DNA from: Beroe ovata
Lineage: Eukaryota > Ctenophora > Nuda > Beroida > Beroidae
DNA: 40,156 nt
Reading direction: 5' to 3'
NCBI GenBank assembly: GCA_946803715.1
Contig: CAMPET010000062.1
Span: 46,846-87,001 of the forward strand
The notes beneath the pieces were generated by a model that ran no database searches, was not told where the DNA came from, and saw nothing but the letters and a program-made list of their open reading frames with translations. Within the stretch, counting starts at the first letter, position 1, and every line of letters begins with the position of its first letter. Shown here in pieces: positions 9,796 through 21,375 of the stretch. A program made the translations under genes and the position numbers.

Positions 9796-11160
9796 ATGCA
9801 TTAGTGTATTCACCTGACTAATTATCCAGGTGATGTTTTTAATTGTGTTATGTTGAAATGTATGCTTATCCTTTGTGTTGAAATTGATGAATTTATAGAT
9901 ATTTTTTATTGAAAAGGCGAAACGAGATGTTGCCATAAACGAAATAATAATGGAGTATGGATCGTCAATACTCAATACTTGGCGGGAATTTTGAATGACA
10001 ATTTCTGTTTTAAATATTCTTGGTTATGTATTGATGCTATGATTTATATTTGTTTTCAGGTTTGAGGCTAAGGTTCCGTATGAAGATTAAATATTTCGTG
10101 ATTGTGTGCAAGAGAATATATTATAAGTTGTTTCGTATGATATCATACAAATTCAGACGAATTCATGTAGATATGTGAGTGTGTCTCATTTCAACAATCA
10201 TATAATTTCCCGAGTGTACATGAATGATGCATATCAGTCATCATAATGAAAAAGAAAGCTCACAGAGTAATTAGCGGAGATTTGTACTCAATGATGATTA
10301 TTATTGCTGACATAGCATGCATTTAAACAGGAATGAGATGGCTCGTTGATTCAGGGTCTACAACTTCTCTACTGTGAACCAGGGGTGAGTTTTCAGCAGT
10401 GCTGATATACGACTCCCATAGAACAGCTTACGTATAATTCAGCAAAACGTATTATTCTTACAAGTAGTTATCAGTGACTTTCCGTTCAAACTGATATTGG
10501 CCTGAAACCCTAACCCACAATAATTTCAAACAGGTACAATATCCTAATGTACTCTAAGAGCAAGTCTTCATACAATGAATACTATTTAGAACCAGATATT
10601 GTATTCAAAGGTTTCATTGATATCGTGAAATAAACGTGTGTACTGTGTACATGTATTTTGATGATTTACCACCGTTTTTGAGGCTCTAATTCCGAAGACT
10701 CGCTCCTTAGTATTAATCAGTCAAGCCCAGTTGAGAACGATTAATCATGGAAATTGCTAGTGGGAGTTTGATTTGTTTCATTGATTGTTAGAGAGTGATA
10801 TCTTGAGGGAGGGGTCTCAAATATTCTGAATCACCTGACAGCCTTTCTCGACTTCCTTCGATTGTTTTATGTAAGTTTCTGCTGGTCAATCGCTTTCTGA
10901 GACCCTTCCCCAAAAAATATCGTTCTCTATTTGAGCACATGTAAGCAGAAATGTTTTCTGCTATTCCCTTCTATTCATCTGCTTGCATCAAATCTGTGTG
11001 GTAAGACAGTGACATGGGGAAATATTAATCATTGTACCCTATAGCGTGGTAAATTCAGTGTGCCAACTTCAGTGTGAACAATACCCATCCCTCATAATTC
11101 TCGTCTAGTTGGCGGTGTATTGATACACGATTGCAAGACACTCCCAATGACATATTTCAG
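9796..11160 (+). other. NSMAF to AKAP10 intergenic region
   Basis: About 1.4 kb without a recognisable gene. It contains a possible AATAAA for NSMAF at 10629-10634, far (about 830 nt) from the stop. It ends in ACATATTTCAG at 11160, the acceptor leading to the first coding exon of AKAP10. A promoter and a non-coding first exon for AKAP10 could lie here, but I see no decisive signal. Confidence 0.45.
10629..10634 (+). terminator. Candidate polyadenylation signal for NSMAF
   Basis: AATAAA is followed directly by GTGTGTACTGTGTAC, a GU-rich downstream element. It implies a long 3'UTR; a non-canonical signal closer to the stop codon is equally possible. Confidence 0.35.
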
Positions 11161-11195
11161 TACCAGTATGTGAGACAATCCAGGTGGAGGATCCG

Positions 11196-13575
11196 ATGAG
11201 CGATAACAAGCAGACCGTGAACATTTCCGCCGCACCCTACCCCACCGTATCACGCTTCAGTCCCCCGCTAGATGAGTGCCTCAGTGTTCACTTCTGTCTA
11301 CCGTACTTCATACAGGTACAGCCAGGGGTGGAGAGAAATTCCTGTCAAATTTCATTCCTACCACTATTATAGTTCCAACTAGGAACTATAATAGTGGTAG
11401 GAACTAAGACAAGGTTTTAAGCTTGTTCGTTTCAGTATTTGGAGTATTGCAAGAGTATACGGTTGCTACACTTCATCTTTGCGTGTCAATCGTTCCGTGA
11501 GGTTGCAACAAAGGCACAGCCCGACTTCAACTTCCCCAACAGTCCGACAAGGTCTGTTAAATCGGGGATACAACATGATGCTCTGGACATTTATGTCAAG
11601 TTTGTATCCATGAACGCGCCACATTCCATCTCACTACCAGAAAACACTCGACAAACCATAGAGAATCACATATCCACTGAGGATGGGAGAGTCGATTTCC
11701 GGTGTTTCGACGAGGCAGTCACGCATGTCCGCTGTGTCCTTAGTGAGTCCTTCGTTCCCAAGTTCCATAAGTCGTCGTATTGTACGGCGTACATTCTGGA
11801 GGTCATCAGGAAAGACGTTTGTCTTGCTGATATTCTGCACAGCGACTGTAGTATCACGTACTTCATGGAGTTTCTCGAGCAAAAGAAGCAGGCGAACCAC
11901 GTGCTGTTTTGGGTGTCAGTGGAGGCGTTCCAGCAGCACCTGAAGCAGGTGTCAAGTGGAGAACAGAGGGGTGATGTTGCGAATGATGCTATCGCATTGT
12001 ACGACACCTACTTATCACTGCAGGTTAGTCATTTCCGTCAACACCTCTCTTCCTTGATGGTACCACTCTACTTTTTCCCCTTTCATTAACCGTATGCTAC
12101 TCTCTGAAAGCACTCTCTCAAATCTTTCCTGCATAATTATATTTTCTGACCACAATGCGCAGGCTCACAAGCCGGTGAACTACGGCCGAATTATCCGTGG
12201 CATAGTGGAGAGTTGTATCAGCCCTGACGACGGAATCATATCATCTGATGCGTTTCAGATCTCACAACAATACTGCTACCACTACATGGATAGAGTGAGC
12301 CTTGAATGAGGGCACTGTTTTTATTTGTGACTGAAAAGTGGAGTAGTGCAAATTCCAATGATCAACGATTGTTTCAGTTTTTCTTTGAGAGTTTCACGGA
12401 AAGTGAGCAATTCAAGCGGTTTGGGAAAGAACAGACACAGCAACTTGCCACCAGGCGGAAAGCAGAGCACACAATCCTGCTCAACTCAACAGGTAAGAAT
12501 CTTGAATTGTGACAGTAATGCCGGAAAAGTGGCAATTTATGTCGCAAATACGTAGCGCGCGGCTATAATTTTGTGTCTTGACATTATTTTGCAACCACTT
12601 GAACTAACTCTGCACGACTGTTTTTCCTGCCGTAATTTGCGATTTGTTGATAAACCTTATCAAAACGGACCATTCGCTTTTATTATAGCCCGACTCATCA
12701 AGTATAACTTGACCTAGTATCCGAATTTCACGTATATATATACGTATTGCAGCGGTCCGCATCCCAAGTCAAGACATAGTACAAAAAATGGGAGCTATAT
12801 CAATGACACCACCATCTACCCTCCCCCCTTCCCCTCGGAAAGAAGAAACGCCAGTTTCTGTCCCCGCCCCAAGCAGCGGAGGGCGGTTACCCATTCCAGA
12901 TGATATACCTCCTCAGACCAAAGCCTCTTCCACATCATCGCACAAATCATCCTCTCCGCGAAGCTCAAAAACATCGAGTCCACAGAGTAGCAAGAAGTCA
13001 CGCGAACCACTGAATACTTGTGCGAAAGGTACTTTGTACTGCAGCATGGATGTGTAAAACCATGCACCAATAAGTGGAATTGATTCGAATTTGCTGCTAT
13101 TTTTGTGAATCGGGTGTTTGGAACGGTGTTTTGAGTGAGAATGCTCATCGCTTCACAATGACATTCATTGCAGGTGAGGTTGACGGGATATCTAACGGAT
13201 TGTTACAAAATGATGACATCCTAGATGATTCCGATTTCTGGTCGATGCCCGATTCCGACTATACAATGAGTGCTATGGATGAATGGGGTGTATACAAGAG
13301 CCAGGACAAACATCTTCTCGATACCCCAAAACAAGGTATAATATGACGGAATCTTTGAGCTCGGGAACGGTCTAGTTCGGTCTTCCGACACATCCATGAA
13401 TTTATTTTGTTCCTCAGGTTCGGACAAAATTAAAAAGTCCGTGATGAAATTATTTGGGAAGGAAGAGATAACCGAAGAAGATGCTGTTGCACAGGCAAAA
13501 AGCATTGTTGCTGATGTTATGAACCTGTCATCAAAACCGCTGGACTTGAGCGATCTTTTGCCCCAAGATGATTAG
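11196..13575 (+). CDS. AKAP10: A-kinase anchor protein 10 (D-AKAP2), tandem RGS
   Basis: Seven exons join in frame to 516 aa: 11196-11315, 11436-12023, 12163-12294, 12378-12492, 12753-13028, 13174-13335, 13418-13575. All introns are GT-AG, 82-260 nt. RGS domain 1 starts near residue 25; L-P-Y-F-I-Q is followed across the first junction by Y-L-E-Y-C-K. RGS domain 2 spans about 170-300 (L-A-D-I-L, then V-L-F-W-V-S-V-E-A-F). A serine/proline-rich linker follows. The C-terminal helix at 483-502 (T-E-E-D-A-V-A-Q-A-K-S-I-V-A-D-V-M-N-L-S) aligns with the PKA regulatory-subunit-binding helix of human D-AKAP2. The product anchors PKA and binds Rab/G-protein partners in vertebrates. It is shorter than human (662 aa), mainly because the N-terminus and the insertion in RGS1 are reduced. 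The start is the first ATG after the acceptor at 11160; an upstream coding exon is possible because the frame is open back to that acceptor. The vertebrate C-terminal PDZ motif is absent. Confidence 0.9.
11355..11403. repeat. Perfect 22-bp hairpin inside AKAP10 intron 1
   Basis: Bases 11355-11376 and 11382-11403 are exact reverse complements, separated by the 5-nt loop AACTA. The hairpin occupies 49 of the 120 intron bases and lies between donor (11316) and acceptor (11435). It could fold in the pre-mRNA and bring the splice sites together. The loop is too short for a typical microRNA precursor. Confidence 0.95.
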
Positions 13576-16010
13576 TAATCGGAATATGCGATCAATGATT
13601 CTAGAGTTCGCTGGATTAGTTGCAGTGCGCTACAGAATGTTTTAATTTATAGCTGTTAGTGAAGAGTGTTTATAATTGCTTTAGTGTATCGATAACGTTT
13701 CGTACCAAATTAGGGCAGGATAAAACCTTAGAATTGGATTAAGATAGAAGTTAGGGTTTACTTCACCCGTTTGAATGGAGGTTCCCCTAAACTTAGGGTT
13801 ATTAGGAAAATGGAAAGATGGGAGGTTCAGAAATTAGTGATAATTCAGGACCAGTTGGATGCAATAACTGCACAGTTTACTTTTACGTGTATATATGTAA
13901 TTCATGTTGACTCCTCGAAATTCGATGTTCATTGTTAGGAGGATTGTTTTTAGTAAAATCCTCATGTGTCAATGTGCTAGTTGAGATATGTTTCTACAAT
14001 ATTGTGAGTTGTTTCAGATTCAATCAGTTGTCGTAGATGACTTGTTTTAAAATTGATTCATATTCTATGATCATACACCATGTCTTTCTCATTTTCCCTC
14101 CATTTTAAGTTCTACAAAGCACACTCATTCTGCAATGCATGTTTCACAATGCTGACCACACTCATAGGTGAAAGCCATGGCATAGGCGAAAGCCATGACA
14201 ATGGCATCATTAAAAGAAATTGGTTCCGCAACATCGTCAAACATTGGAGATTGGTGACTGCAATATGAAATCCAGTGAGTCGTTTATAAGTTTAGTTCAA
14301 TAGTTCCACTTCCAGTTGAATTTAACAGTTAAAAGTACGCAAATTTGCCCAAGATTTTTGGTTCCAGGAAGCCCGCGCCCTTCCTATTTTTTAGCAATTT
14401 AAGCGATTCCTTCCCCCGGCCCCTGTATCAGCCCATAACCCCATGAGCGCCCTGGCCCTCCATTGTGCGGACACCTTTCATGGAGTCCTTTTCTTCTCAT
14501 CGTGCAAATTATGATCGCCCTCTCCTACCGTAATCATGATTTTACCCTTACTGAGAAGTGAGGTGGTTGTTTCAAGTACAATTAAGGGAGTATTGATTGT
14601 TCACAAATTTTCAATCGAGAGAAGACTCCTGGTACTGGTAGTAGTTATTGTTAAGTATCAGTTTGTCCCACGTGACGCAATACAAGCGTGAGATGAATGC
14701 GACACTTGGATGTTCCCCAAAATTATCCATGACTATGATCATGAGTATGGTGATAGGAATGGAGGACAAGGACCTGATATGACCATGGTAGAGACGTTCC
14801 CTAATATCAAATATCTACTTCGTGAACACTCCTCATTCATAATAACATGCTGCACTGCAGTAGTAGCAGATGTGTGTCTTCAAAGAACCGCCGTCGGCCT
14901 CTTTGACATTGTCATAGTCCCTCCTTGAAACTGCACATGATTGTGTCATTATATTTTCCTCGCCTTCGACTAATTACCAAATTATAGAAGCCGCGTGTTG
15001 GATTTCTAAAACGAATTATCGAGAATTTTTGGAAAAAAATGCTTCGAGCTCATAATTTGATGAAAATTTAAGAATTCATGTTGTTATGTACTACTACTAT
15101 ACTGCGTGTACTCAACTAGGTGTGTGTTAAGCGGATATAACAAGGTTTGCCTAGTAAAAAGTGCTGTGATCATGGAGTATTATAGAAATACAAATAACAT
15201 TTCAAATACAGCAATAAATACAGTTTGAACCGTTTCTGTTGTAACAGACGATTAACCGACTGACATATTGAAAAAAGGGTAACGTTCTTAAATTTAACAT
15301 TGCTCCTAATTAAAACTTCCTCATGAGCAAGAAGATATAAAATTAAATTCAAGAATCGAAAATACTCAAAACATGTCGAGTTGAGGTACTGTGCACATGA
15401 TACATACTATCGTAAAAGTTCTTATCGCTATAGTTTTTTTTGTTATTTTCTAAATTTCTAGAAAGCATCCTTATAAAATTACTGCTGCAAATCTACAAAC
15501 ATTTGGGGTATAACCTACTACGATTAAACTACAAGTCTTTACAAACTCTTACTTTAATCTCAAATTCAATAAAAATGAAAATTCCAAATTATCTATCAAT
15601 AATTTAGCAAATTGGTTAAAATATAATCTTGTATGTAGGATTCATATTCGATGCATTTAATAATGTAACTAGAATCGTCTAGCCCGGTTGTTCATTATCA
15701 GAATCAAATATTTTAGAGTATATGTGTGATATGGATATGATAGCAGGATTTTGAATCAATCTTGTCCTCAAAAGGTCCAGAAGTTGATAGGCAGATGGAA
15801 TAGATGCTGATCGAATTCTTTAGGTATCGGCATGAGAAGGAATTCTTGTACATGTGATGCGATGCCTCCTAAATTGTAAATACATTTGGTCTTTATATCA
15901 TTCATATTATATGAGCCAAAGAATCATATTATCTTAGAATGCACTGAATACTCGTCAAAAATTGACGAATCATCCGTAAGTTCAGTTGTCGTGGGTCCAA
16001 TTCGGCTTTT
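13576..16010. other. Gene-free region downstream of AKAP10
   Basis: The first few hundred bases are the AKAP10 3'UTR. The rest is AT-rich with no supportable exon on either strand; short ORFs here have no family motifs and no splice context. A 3' end for the minus-strand gene at 17.8 kb may lie in or after this interval. Confidence 0.5.
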
Positions 16011-16112
16011 CTTCCCTTGTGTGTACGTGTGCATGTTTGATGTGTGCTGAAAGTCACCATCAAAAACTGCACACGTCCCCATTTCCAAACACCCCACAAC
16101 GAAACACACTCC

Positions 16113-16241
16113 CACACACACACACACACGCTCTCACACACCGGCTAGATATCCGTCCGGATCCTCCAATCTCATGTATCTTCATGTTTCGGTGTCTCTG
16201 TGCGTGGGATCATGGCTCATGTGTGTATGTGTGTGTGTGTG
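16113..16241. repeat. CA-rich tract and TG-rich tract in opposite orientation
   Basis: A (CA)n-type run lies at about 16113-16140 and a (TG)n-type run at about 16219-16241, so the two can pair as a loose hairpin. The bases between and around them show no gene. From 16242 to 17774 nothing else supportable was found. Confidence 0.7.
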
Positions 16242-17774
16242 ATCACCCGGTTCGCCTATAATCTGAAGTGTTGTACTGGAAGAGAAATGATCCTAGGATT
16301 GGCTGTGTGAACATGGAGAACGCGCAGTAGTAGCTACATCATGGTGTTGTCATGTTGATCAGGAGCGGTTACCACGCTGTCACCACGCTGTTACCTCACA
16401 CTGTCACCACTGGTTGTGACATTTCCTCGCACGAGTCGCTTACATTTGCCGTGCAACACTTGACACGATTCTGAAACGATACAAGAGTGTTATAATCTCC
16501 GATAAGAGATGCTATCAATTCAAGGAGAATTGACAGCTGCAGGAACAATATGTTCCTCCGTTGAGAGATGATTTCCTCTTACTTCGTGTTTCTGCGGAAA
16601 CTATAAATGTGTGGGCGATTATGACACGTCACTGCCGCTGGTCGAGGGGGGTTGACAATTATTGGACAAACCCGCACGTCTGTGTTATAATGAGAGTCTC
16701 AATTACGTGCATGGGTGAGTTACTCATAATATGTATCCTCTGTTAGTTTGAATGTGGCGAATATATCGACTCCGATAGTTGACAGTTGTTGGGCTGAAAA
16801 TTCGATTTGGTATAAATGCGGCATCCCATTTGACTGCAAGGGGATTTCTCTAATCGCTAACGACTGTGGGAATTAAGGAATCGCTAATGACATTGACTTT
16901 AGGATAGGTCACAGCGGCTTTAATAACACCTACACCTTTTGGATTGAAATCTTGAAATGATTCGCTTTGGGTTGGGATAAATAACGCGAATATTGATATT
17001 CTTCTAAGGATGAGCTCAGCCTGACTGGAGTAAATTTGGGTGGAATTTTTATTAAAGGGCGTTTTATGGAGAACATAGTCTTGTACCTTGATGTGTTATT
17101 AATTATCCAGAAGACAAGTGTTGAAAAGTTAAAATCTTTTAAAACTTTTCCCTGCACTTTATACAACTCGCTCATTCCTCTTGATAGGGCTTGATTAATG
17201 AGCAGTGGGCACAGTGTGGTATCATAACCTTAATCTAAATCTCATTGGGCCTCAGATCGGCTGAATCTGAATGTTTATTCCCGGAGCTGGTTATCCTTCC
17301 TGTCACTTCTTGCCACTTATATAATTTTATAGTGTAATTTTGAGCGGAGGCTCTGTTATTCAATGAGTCATTTGACCACCGTGAACGGTATGTAATCCAT
17401 GTGATAATTCCTCAAATTCCTTAAATTCCGGACCAATACTAAGTTTCGCTAATCCGTGAACGAGCTTGGTAGCTATTTTATTTCTATTGGGTCTCGAAAT
17501 TTCCTACAATAATCGAGTCCTAGTGCTGTGCCTGTCAGAGATCTTAGATCAATGATAATGAGATTGCATATGCTACATTTTCCAAAATGTTGTACATTAT
17601 TATATGCAAGCAGTATCCATTAGAATGTACCAAGTACCGCATGTTTCAGATTGTTTGAAATCTAACTTCTCTGGAAACTGCTGTCAAACGTGGGAGTACA
17701 CCTCTTCTCTAGTCCTATTCCCAGGCTCTTGACCCCCCTCCCCCCCGTGTAACAATGCCCACTTTCCAACTCAC

Positions 17775-18950
17775 CACGGGGATGTGGTGCCAGTCACTCT
17801 CCTCTATCCTGAGCTCCACAGCCAGTTTGTGGGCCGGACATAGCTGAGAACTGTACGATAACACAGTCTGGCAGTCCTCTATGCACAGGACCTGAATCAA
17901 TGGTAATCCGAATTTTAAAAACCCAGGTGTTAACTCAATCTGAGTTAATATTGGAGAAATGTGGACATTGTCATTGGAGCTGTATTTATAACGGCCTGAA
18001 TCACTGCCGCGAATAAATGAACAGATTTGGTGATTTTGGGTGATAAAGAGTGATATATTTGGCAGCATTTCGACAGACAAACTGGGTTTTGCACACTGCC
18101 CAGGAGGGAGAATTCCGAAAACCTCTCTCAAAAACATCATACCATGTGTGCCGTGGGGTCTGAGGGGTTGACGTCTGCTGGGAAGAATTGGGGTAAATGT
18201 CGCTTTTGTCGGTTTAACACCAACGTGTTCCTCGCTCCTCTTTGGCCGCCTCTCCGTCGGCCGGATCTCTCCCGGTCTCGGGAATCGGGGTCGCGGCGCT
18301 CGTTCTTCACGTCCTGCCTCCCCTGTTCCCGGTGATGGCCGATACGCGGTGCTGACTCCACGCGATCCACTCGACTGCCCTTGTTGACAGAGTTGATAAC
18401 CAGCGTTTCCTCTTCACCGAAAGCGGATTGGAATGCGCTGTGGATAACTTGGTGGTTTTGAACCTCTTGGGATTTGAAGTGTTGTCGTTTCTTGTCTCTT
18501 TTCTTTGCATTCTGGTCCTTCTGTAGGGAGGGAAATGGCGTTAGTTGATGCGATTCAGTGTACAGTGTTAAAATGTTTTCAGCGTAACAGGTAATTCGAC
18601 GCTAAGATGATACATGTTTAGGGCGCGTTCTGTGATGCGTTGACGCGGATTTACGACAATTACTTAACTCCATAAATGTCTTGGCACTGTCTGAAGCATA
18701 TATATGTTTTACTAAGGTGAGAATAATATGGAATTCTCAAATCCGTTACACCCGAATTATGTGTGGTCGCGTATAACAGGCATGGGAAATTTTGAGAAAG
18801 TAGCATCACTTCTATAAACCTTAGAGAAAATGGTGATAACTAGATAACTGACCTTTATTTGTTTTTTGGACCAATTGTAGAATCTGTGGTTTAGGGATGC
18901 AACAGCAGATTCCTTCTGTTCTGGAATGATCTTAATCTTCTTCTTTGTCT
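17775..18950 (-). CDS. Unrecognised minus-strand gene, three internal exons (partial)
   Basis: Three exons on the minus strand splice in a consistent frame. 18853-18950 starts with 2 carried bases after CTCCCTCAG and ends in phase 0 at GTCAGT. 18143-18520 (126 codons) follows CTCCCTACAG and ends at GTATGA. 17775-17891 (39 codons) follows TTGATTCAG and ends at GTGAGT. The joined segment is 197 codons with no stop. It begins T-K-K-K-I-K-I-I-P-E-Q-K, continues L-N-H-R-F-Y-N-W-S-K-K-Q-I-K and V-I-H-S-A-F-Q-S-A-F-G-E-E-E, then has an arginine-rich stretch (R-R-D-P-D-S-R-D-R-E-R-S-G-R-R-R), and ends L-A-V-E-L-R-I-E-E-S-D-W-H-H-I-P-V. I do not recognise the family. The basic region could be a nuclear signal or a disordered linker, and the last exon looks like part of a folded domain. 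Both ends of the gene lie elsewhere. Confidence 0.65.
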
Positions 18951-19199
18951 CTGAGGGAGGGTTTCACGTTAAGTCGGATGATCACGACGCCTGTCTGCCG
19001 GTATATATTCTGGTTTAAACACGTCACATAGATCACTCCTATATTTATACCGGTCATTATGTTGCAGCATTCCAATATTATATTTGGTCGGTCGTGAACA
19101 ACATTCCGAACAATAATAATAGATGGGTCCTACACTTCATAACCACTACACACTCTAACGGTTTTAGACTGTCCCGGTATCCCAGATATGCATCTAGGC
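18951..19199. other. Intron sequence of the minus-strand gene
   Basis: This is presumed intron immediately upstream (on the minus strand) of the exon at 18853-18950. No further exon was recognised. Confidence 0.4.
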
Positions 19200-19319
19200 A
19201 ATTTTCATCCACTTCTATGTCCTTTCACCAACTCTCAACTACTCTCATCCTCATCTCAATATCCCTTCTCTAACGAGCTATTCTCCTACCATGGCCCCAC
19301 TCATGCACTTCCCCCTCCA

Positions 19320-19420
19320 ACCCACTCTCCCCTTCTCCTCACTCTCCTATCCCCCCTTCCCTTCTCCTCACTCTCCTATCCACCCCACTCTCCCCTTCTC
19401 CTCACTCTCCTTTCCACCAC
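19320..19420 (+). repeat. Pyrimidine-rich minisatellite bordering the gap
   Basis: Imperfect head-to-tail copies of a roughly 30-35-nt unit built from CCCACTCTCCCC, TTCTCCTCACTCTCC and TATCC run into the run of Ns. The strand bias (pyrimidine versus purine) could favour triplex formation and explains why the assembly breaks here. Confidence 0.8.
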
Positions 19421-20393
19421 NNNNNNNNNNNNNNNNNNNNNNNNNNNNNNNNNNNNNNNNNNNNNNNNNNNNNNNNNNNNNNNNNNNNNNNNNNNNNNNN
19501 NNNNNNNNNNNNNNNNNNNNNNNNNNNNNNNNNNNNNNNNNNNNNNNNNNNNNNNNNNNNNNNNNNNNNNNNNNNNNNNNNNNNNNNNNNNNNNNNNNNN
19601 NNNNNNNNNNNNNNNNNNNNNNNNNNNNNNNNNNNNNNNNNNNNNNNNNNNNNNNNNNNNNNNNNNNNNNNNNNNNNNNNNNNNNNNNNNNNNNNNNNNN
19701 NNNNNNNNNNNNNNNNNNNNNNNNNNNNNNNNNNNNNNNNNNNNNNNNNNNNNNNNNNNNNNNNNNNNNNNNNNNNNNNNNNNNNNNNNNNNNNNNNNNN
19801 NNNNNNNNNNNNNNNNNNNNNNNNNNNNNNNNNNNNNNNNNNNNNNNNNNNNNNNNNNNNNNNNNNNNNNNNNNNNNNNNNNNNNNNNNNNNNNNNNNNN
19901 NNNNNNNNNNNNNNNNNNNNNNNNNNNNNNNNNNNNNNNNNNNNNNNNNNNNNNNNNNNNNNNNNNNNNNNNNNNNNNNNNNNNNNNNNNNNNNNNNNNN
20001 NNNNNNNNNNNNNNNNNNNNNNNNNNNNNNNNNNNNNNNNNNNNNNNNNNNNNNNNNNNNNNNNNNNNNNNNNNNNNNNNNNNNNNNNNNNNNNNNNNNN
20101 NNNNNNNNNNNNNNNNNNNNNNNNNNNNNNNNNNNNNNNNNNNNNNNNNNNNNNNNNNNNNNNNNNNNNNNNNNNNNNNNNNNNNNNNNNNNNNNNNNNN
20201 NNNNNNNNNNNNNNNNNNNNNNNNNNNNNNNNNNNNNNNNNNNNNNNNNNNNNNNNNNNNNNNNNNNNNNNNNNNNNNNNNNNNNNNNNNNNNNNNNNNN
20301 NNNNNNNNNNNNNNNNNNNNNNNNNNNNNNNNNNNNNNNNNNNNNNNNNNNNNNNNNNNNNNNNNNNNNNNNNNNNNNNNNNNNNNNNNNNNN
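19421..20393. other. Assembly gap of 973 Ns
   Basis: This is an unresolved run of N. It is bordered on the left by a CT-rich minisatellite and on the right by another C-rich stretch (CCCCGATCGAACCCCCTCC). The missing bases are probably more of the tandem array, but an exon of the minus-strand gene could also be lost here. Long open frames across the gap are artefacts. Confidence 0.98.
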
Positions 20394-21375
20394 CCCACTT
20401 CCCCGATCGAACCCCCTCCACCCCTACTCACACGCATATGCGGACACCCTCCACCACTTGTTGACATTCTCCCATCTTGCAGGAGTTTTCTGTACACATT
20501 CCTTGCTGGGCTTCGTCCGTTACTGATGGTGTGCTGAAACAGGGAGAGAACTGTCAAATCACATAGTGCAGCAGCAGTAGATACCTACTATGATGACTGC
20601 AGAGTGCTGCAGACCCCTGTTTGCGTAGACTCGAAATGATGTTTGATCTATGATAACAGGTAAGTACTCAGTTAGTGTGTTCTTTGTGTAAAACTCCAAA
20701 ATATGAGACATATGATATGTAATATTCGGTTCATTTGATGGGCGCATGGTATCCTTACCATGCACATGCGCATTGCGCACATGGTATCCTAACCATGCTA
20801 ACAAAAAGTCGTGATTTTTAACCGTCTGTTGGATTGTGTGTAAGCGTACTTATATATGCGCATCATGCATATGACCACATTATGTTATTGCGGGTGATTT
20901 TCAAGTCGGTGACTTGGTAAGCAACTTGGATAACTTCCTGCTGTCCATTAGCAACATCATGTTTGTTGCTCACATGGTGAGTCAACAGTGTGAGAAATAT
21001 AGCTGTCATTCCTCCGAGCTTAGTGGAGATTGTCATGAAGTGACTTCAGTGGTAGAGATATGTTTCCATGGTGTTATGAAGAGTCAGAAGCAGCTGTTTC
21101 AGGAATGATAGGTATCGATGTGGTCATGTAGCAGTGATGAATATTATGAATTCAGTGACACCCCTACTACAAGCATCCTAAATAGATAATCATAACATAT
21201 TCAATTGACAGTTAATAATAGCGACAGAACAATACTCGGAATGAACACGTACAGTTGTAGTAATGTCGAGAGAAAGAGACATGCTAGAAGGGAGGGTGTC
21301 ATGTTGTCCCGGATCCCATATTCGTCATCACACTCTCATCACACGGCTACTCAGTGTAGTACTGTAGTTGTGGAC
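20394..21375. other. Gene-free stretch right of the gap
   Basis: No supportable exon was found. A weak + strand acceptor-like CATCTTGCAG near 20481 leads into a short open stretch without motifs. Confidence 0.4.
20744..20798. repeat. Two spaced copies of a 20-bp palindromic motif
   Basis: GCATGGTATCCTTACCATGC at 20744-20763 has perfect 8-base inverted ends. A second, slightly degraded copy (ATGGTATCCTAACCATGC) lies at about 20781-20798. The bases between contain ACATGCGCATTGCGCAC, itself partly self-complementary. It could be a dimeric protein-binding site or a repeat fragment. Confidence 0.6.

Noticed and set aside
11184-11195. GTG as start of AKAP10
   Set aside because: Nuclear genes of animals rarely start with GTG. 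The next in-frame ATG at 11196 is preferred, with an upstream exon as the alternative.
16396-16470. Possible terminal exon of the minus-strand gene (24 codons then stop) after an acceptor TATCGTTTCAG
   Set aside because: Phase 0 fits the upstream donor at 17775, but the exon is short, has no motif, and such chance acceptor-plus-stop combinations are common. RNA reads joining 17775 to 16470 would revive it.
19188-20557. Long open frames on both strands of 339-449 codons
   Set aside because: They run through 973 Ns. Only the short pyrimidine-rich flanks are real sequence, so these are not genes.
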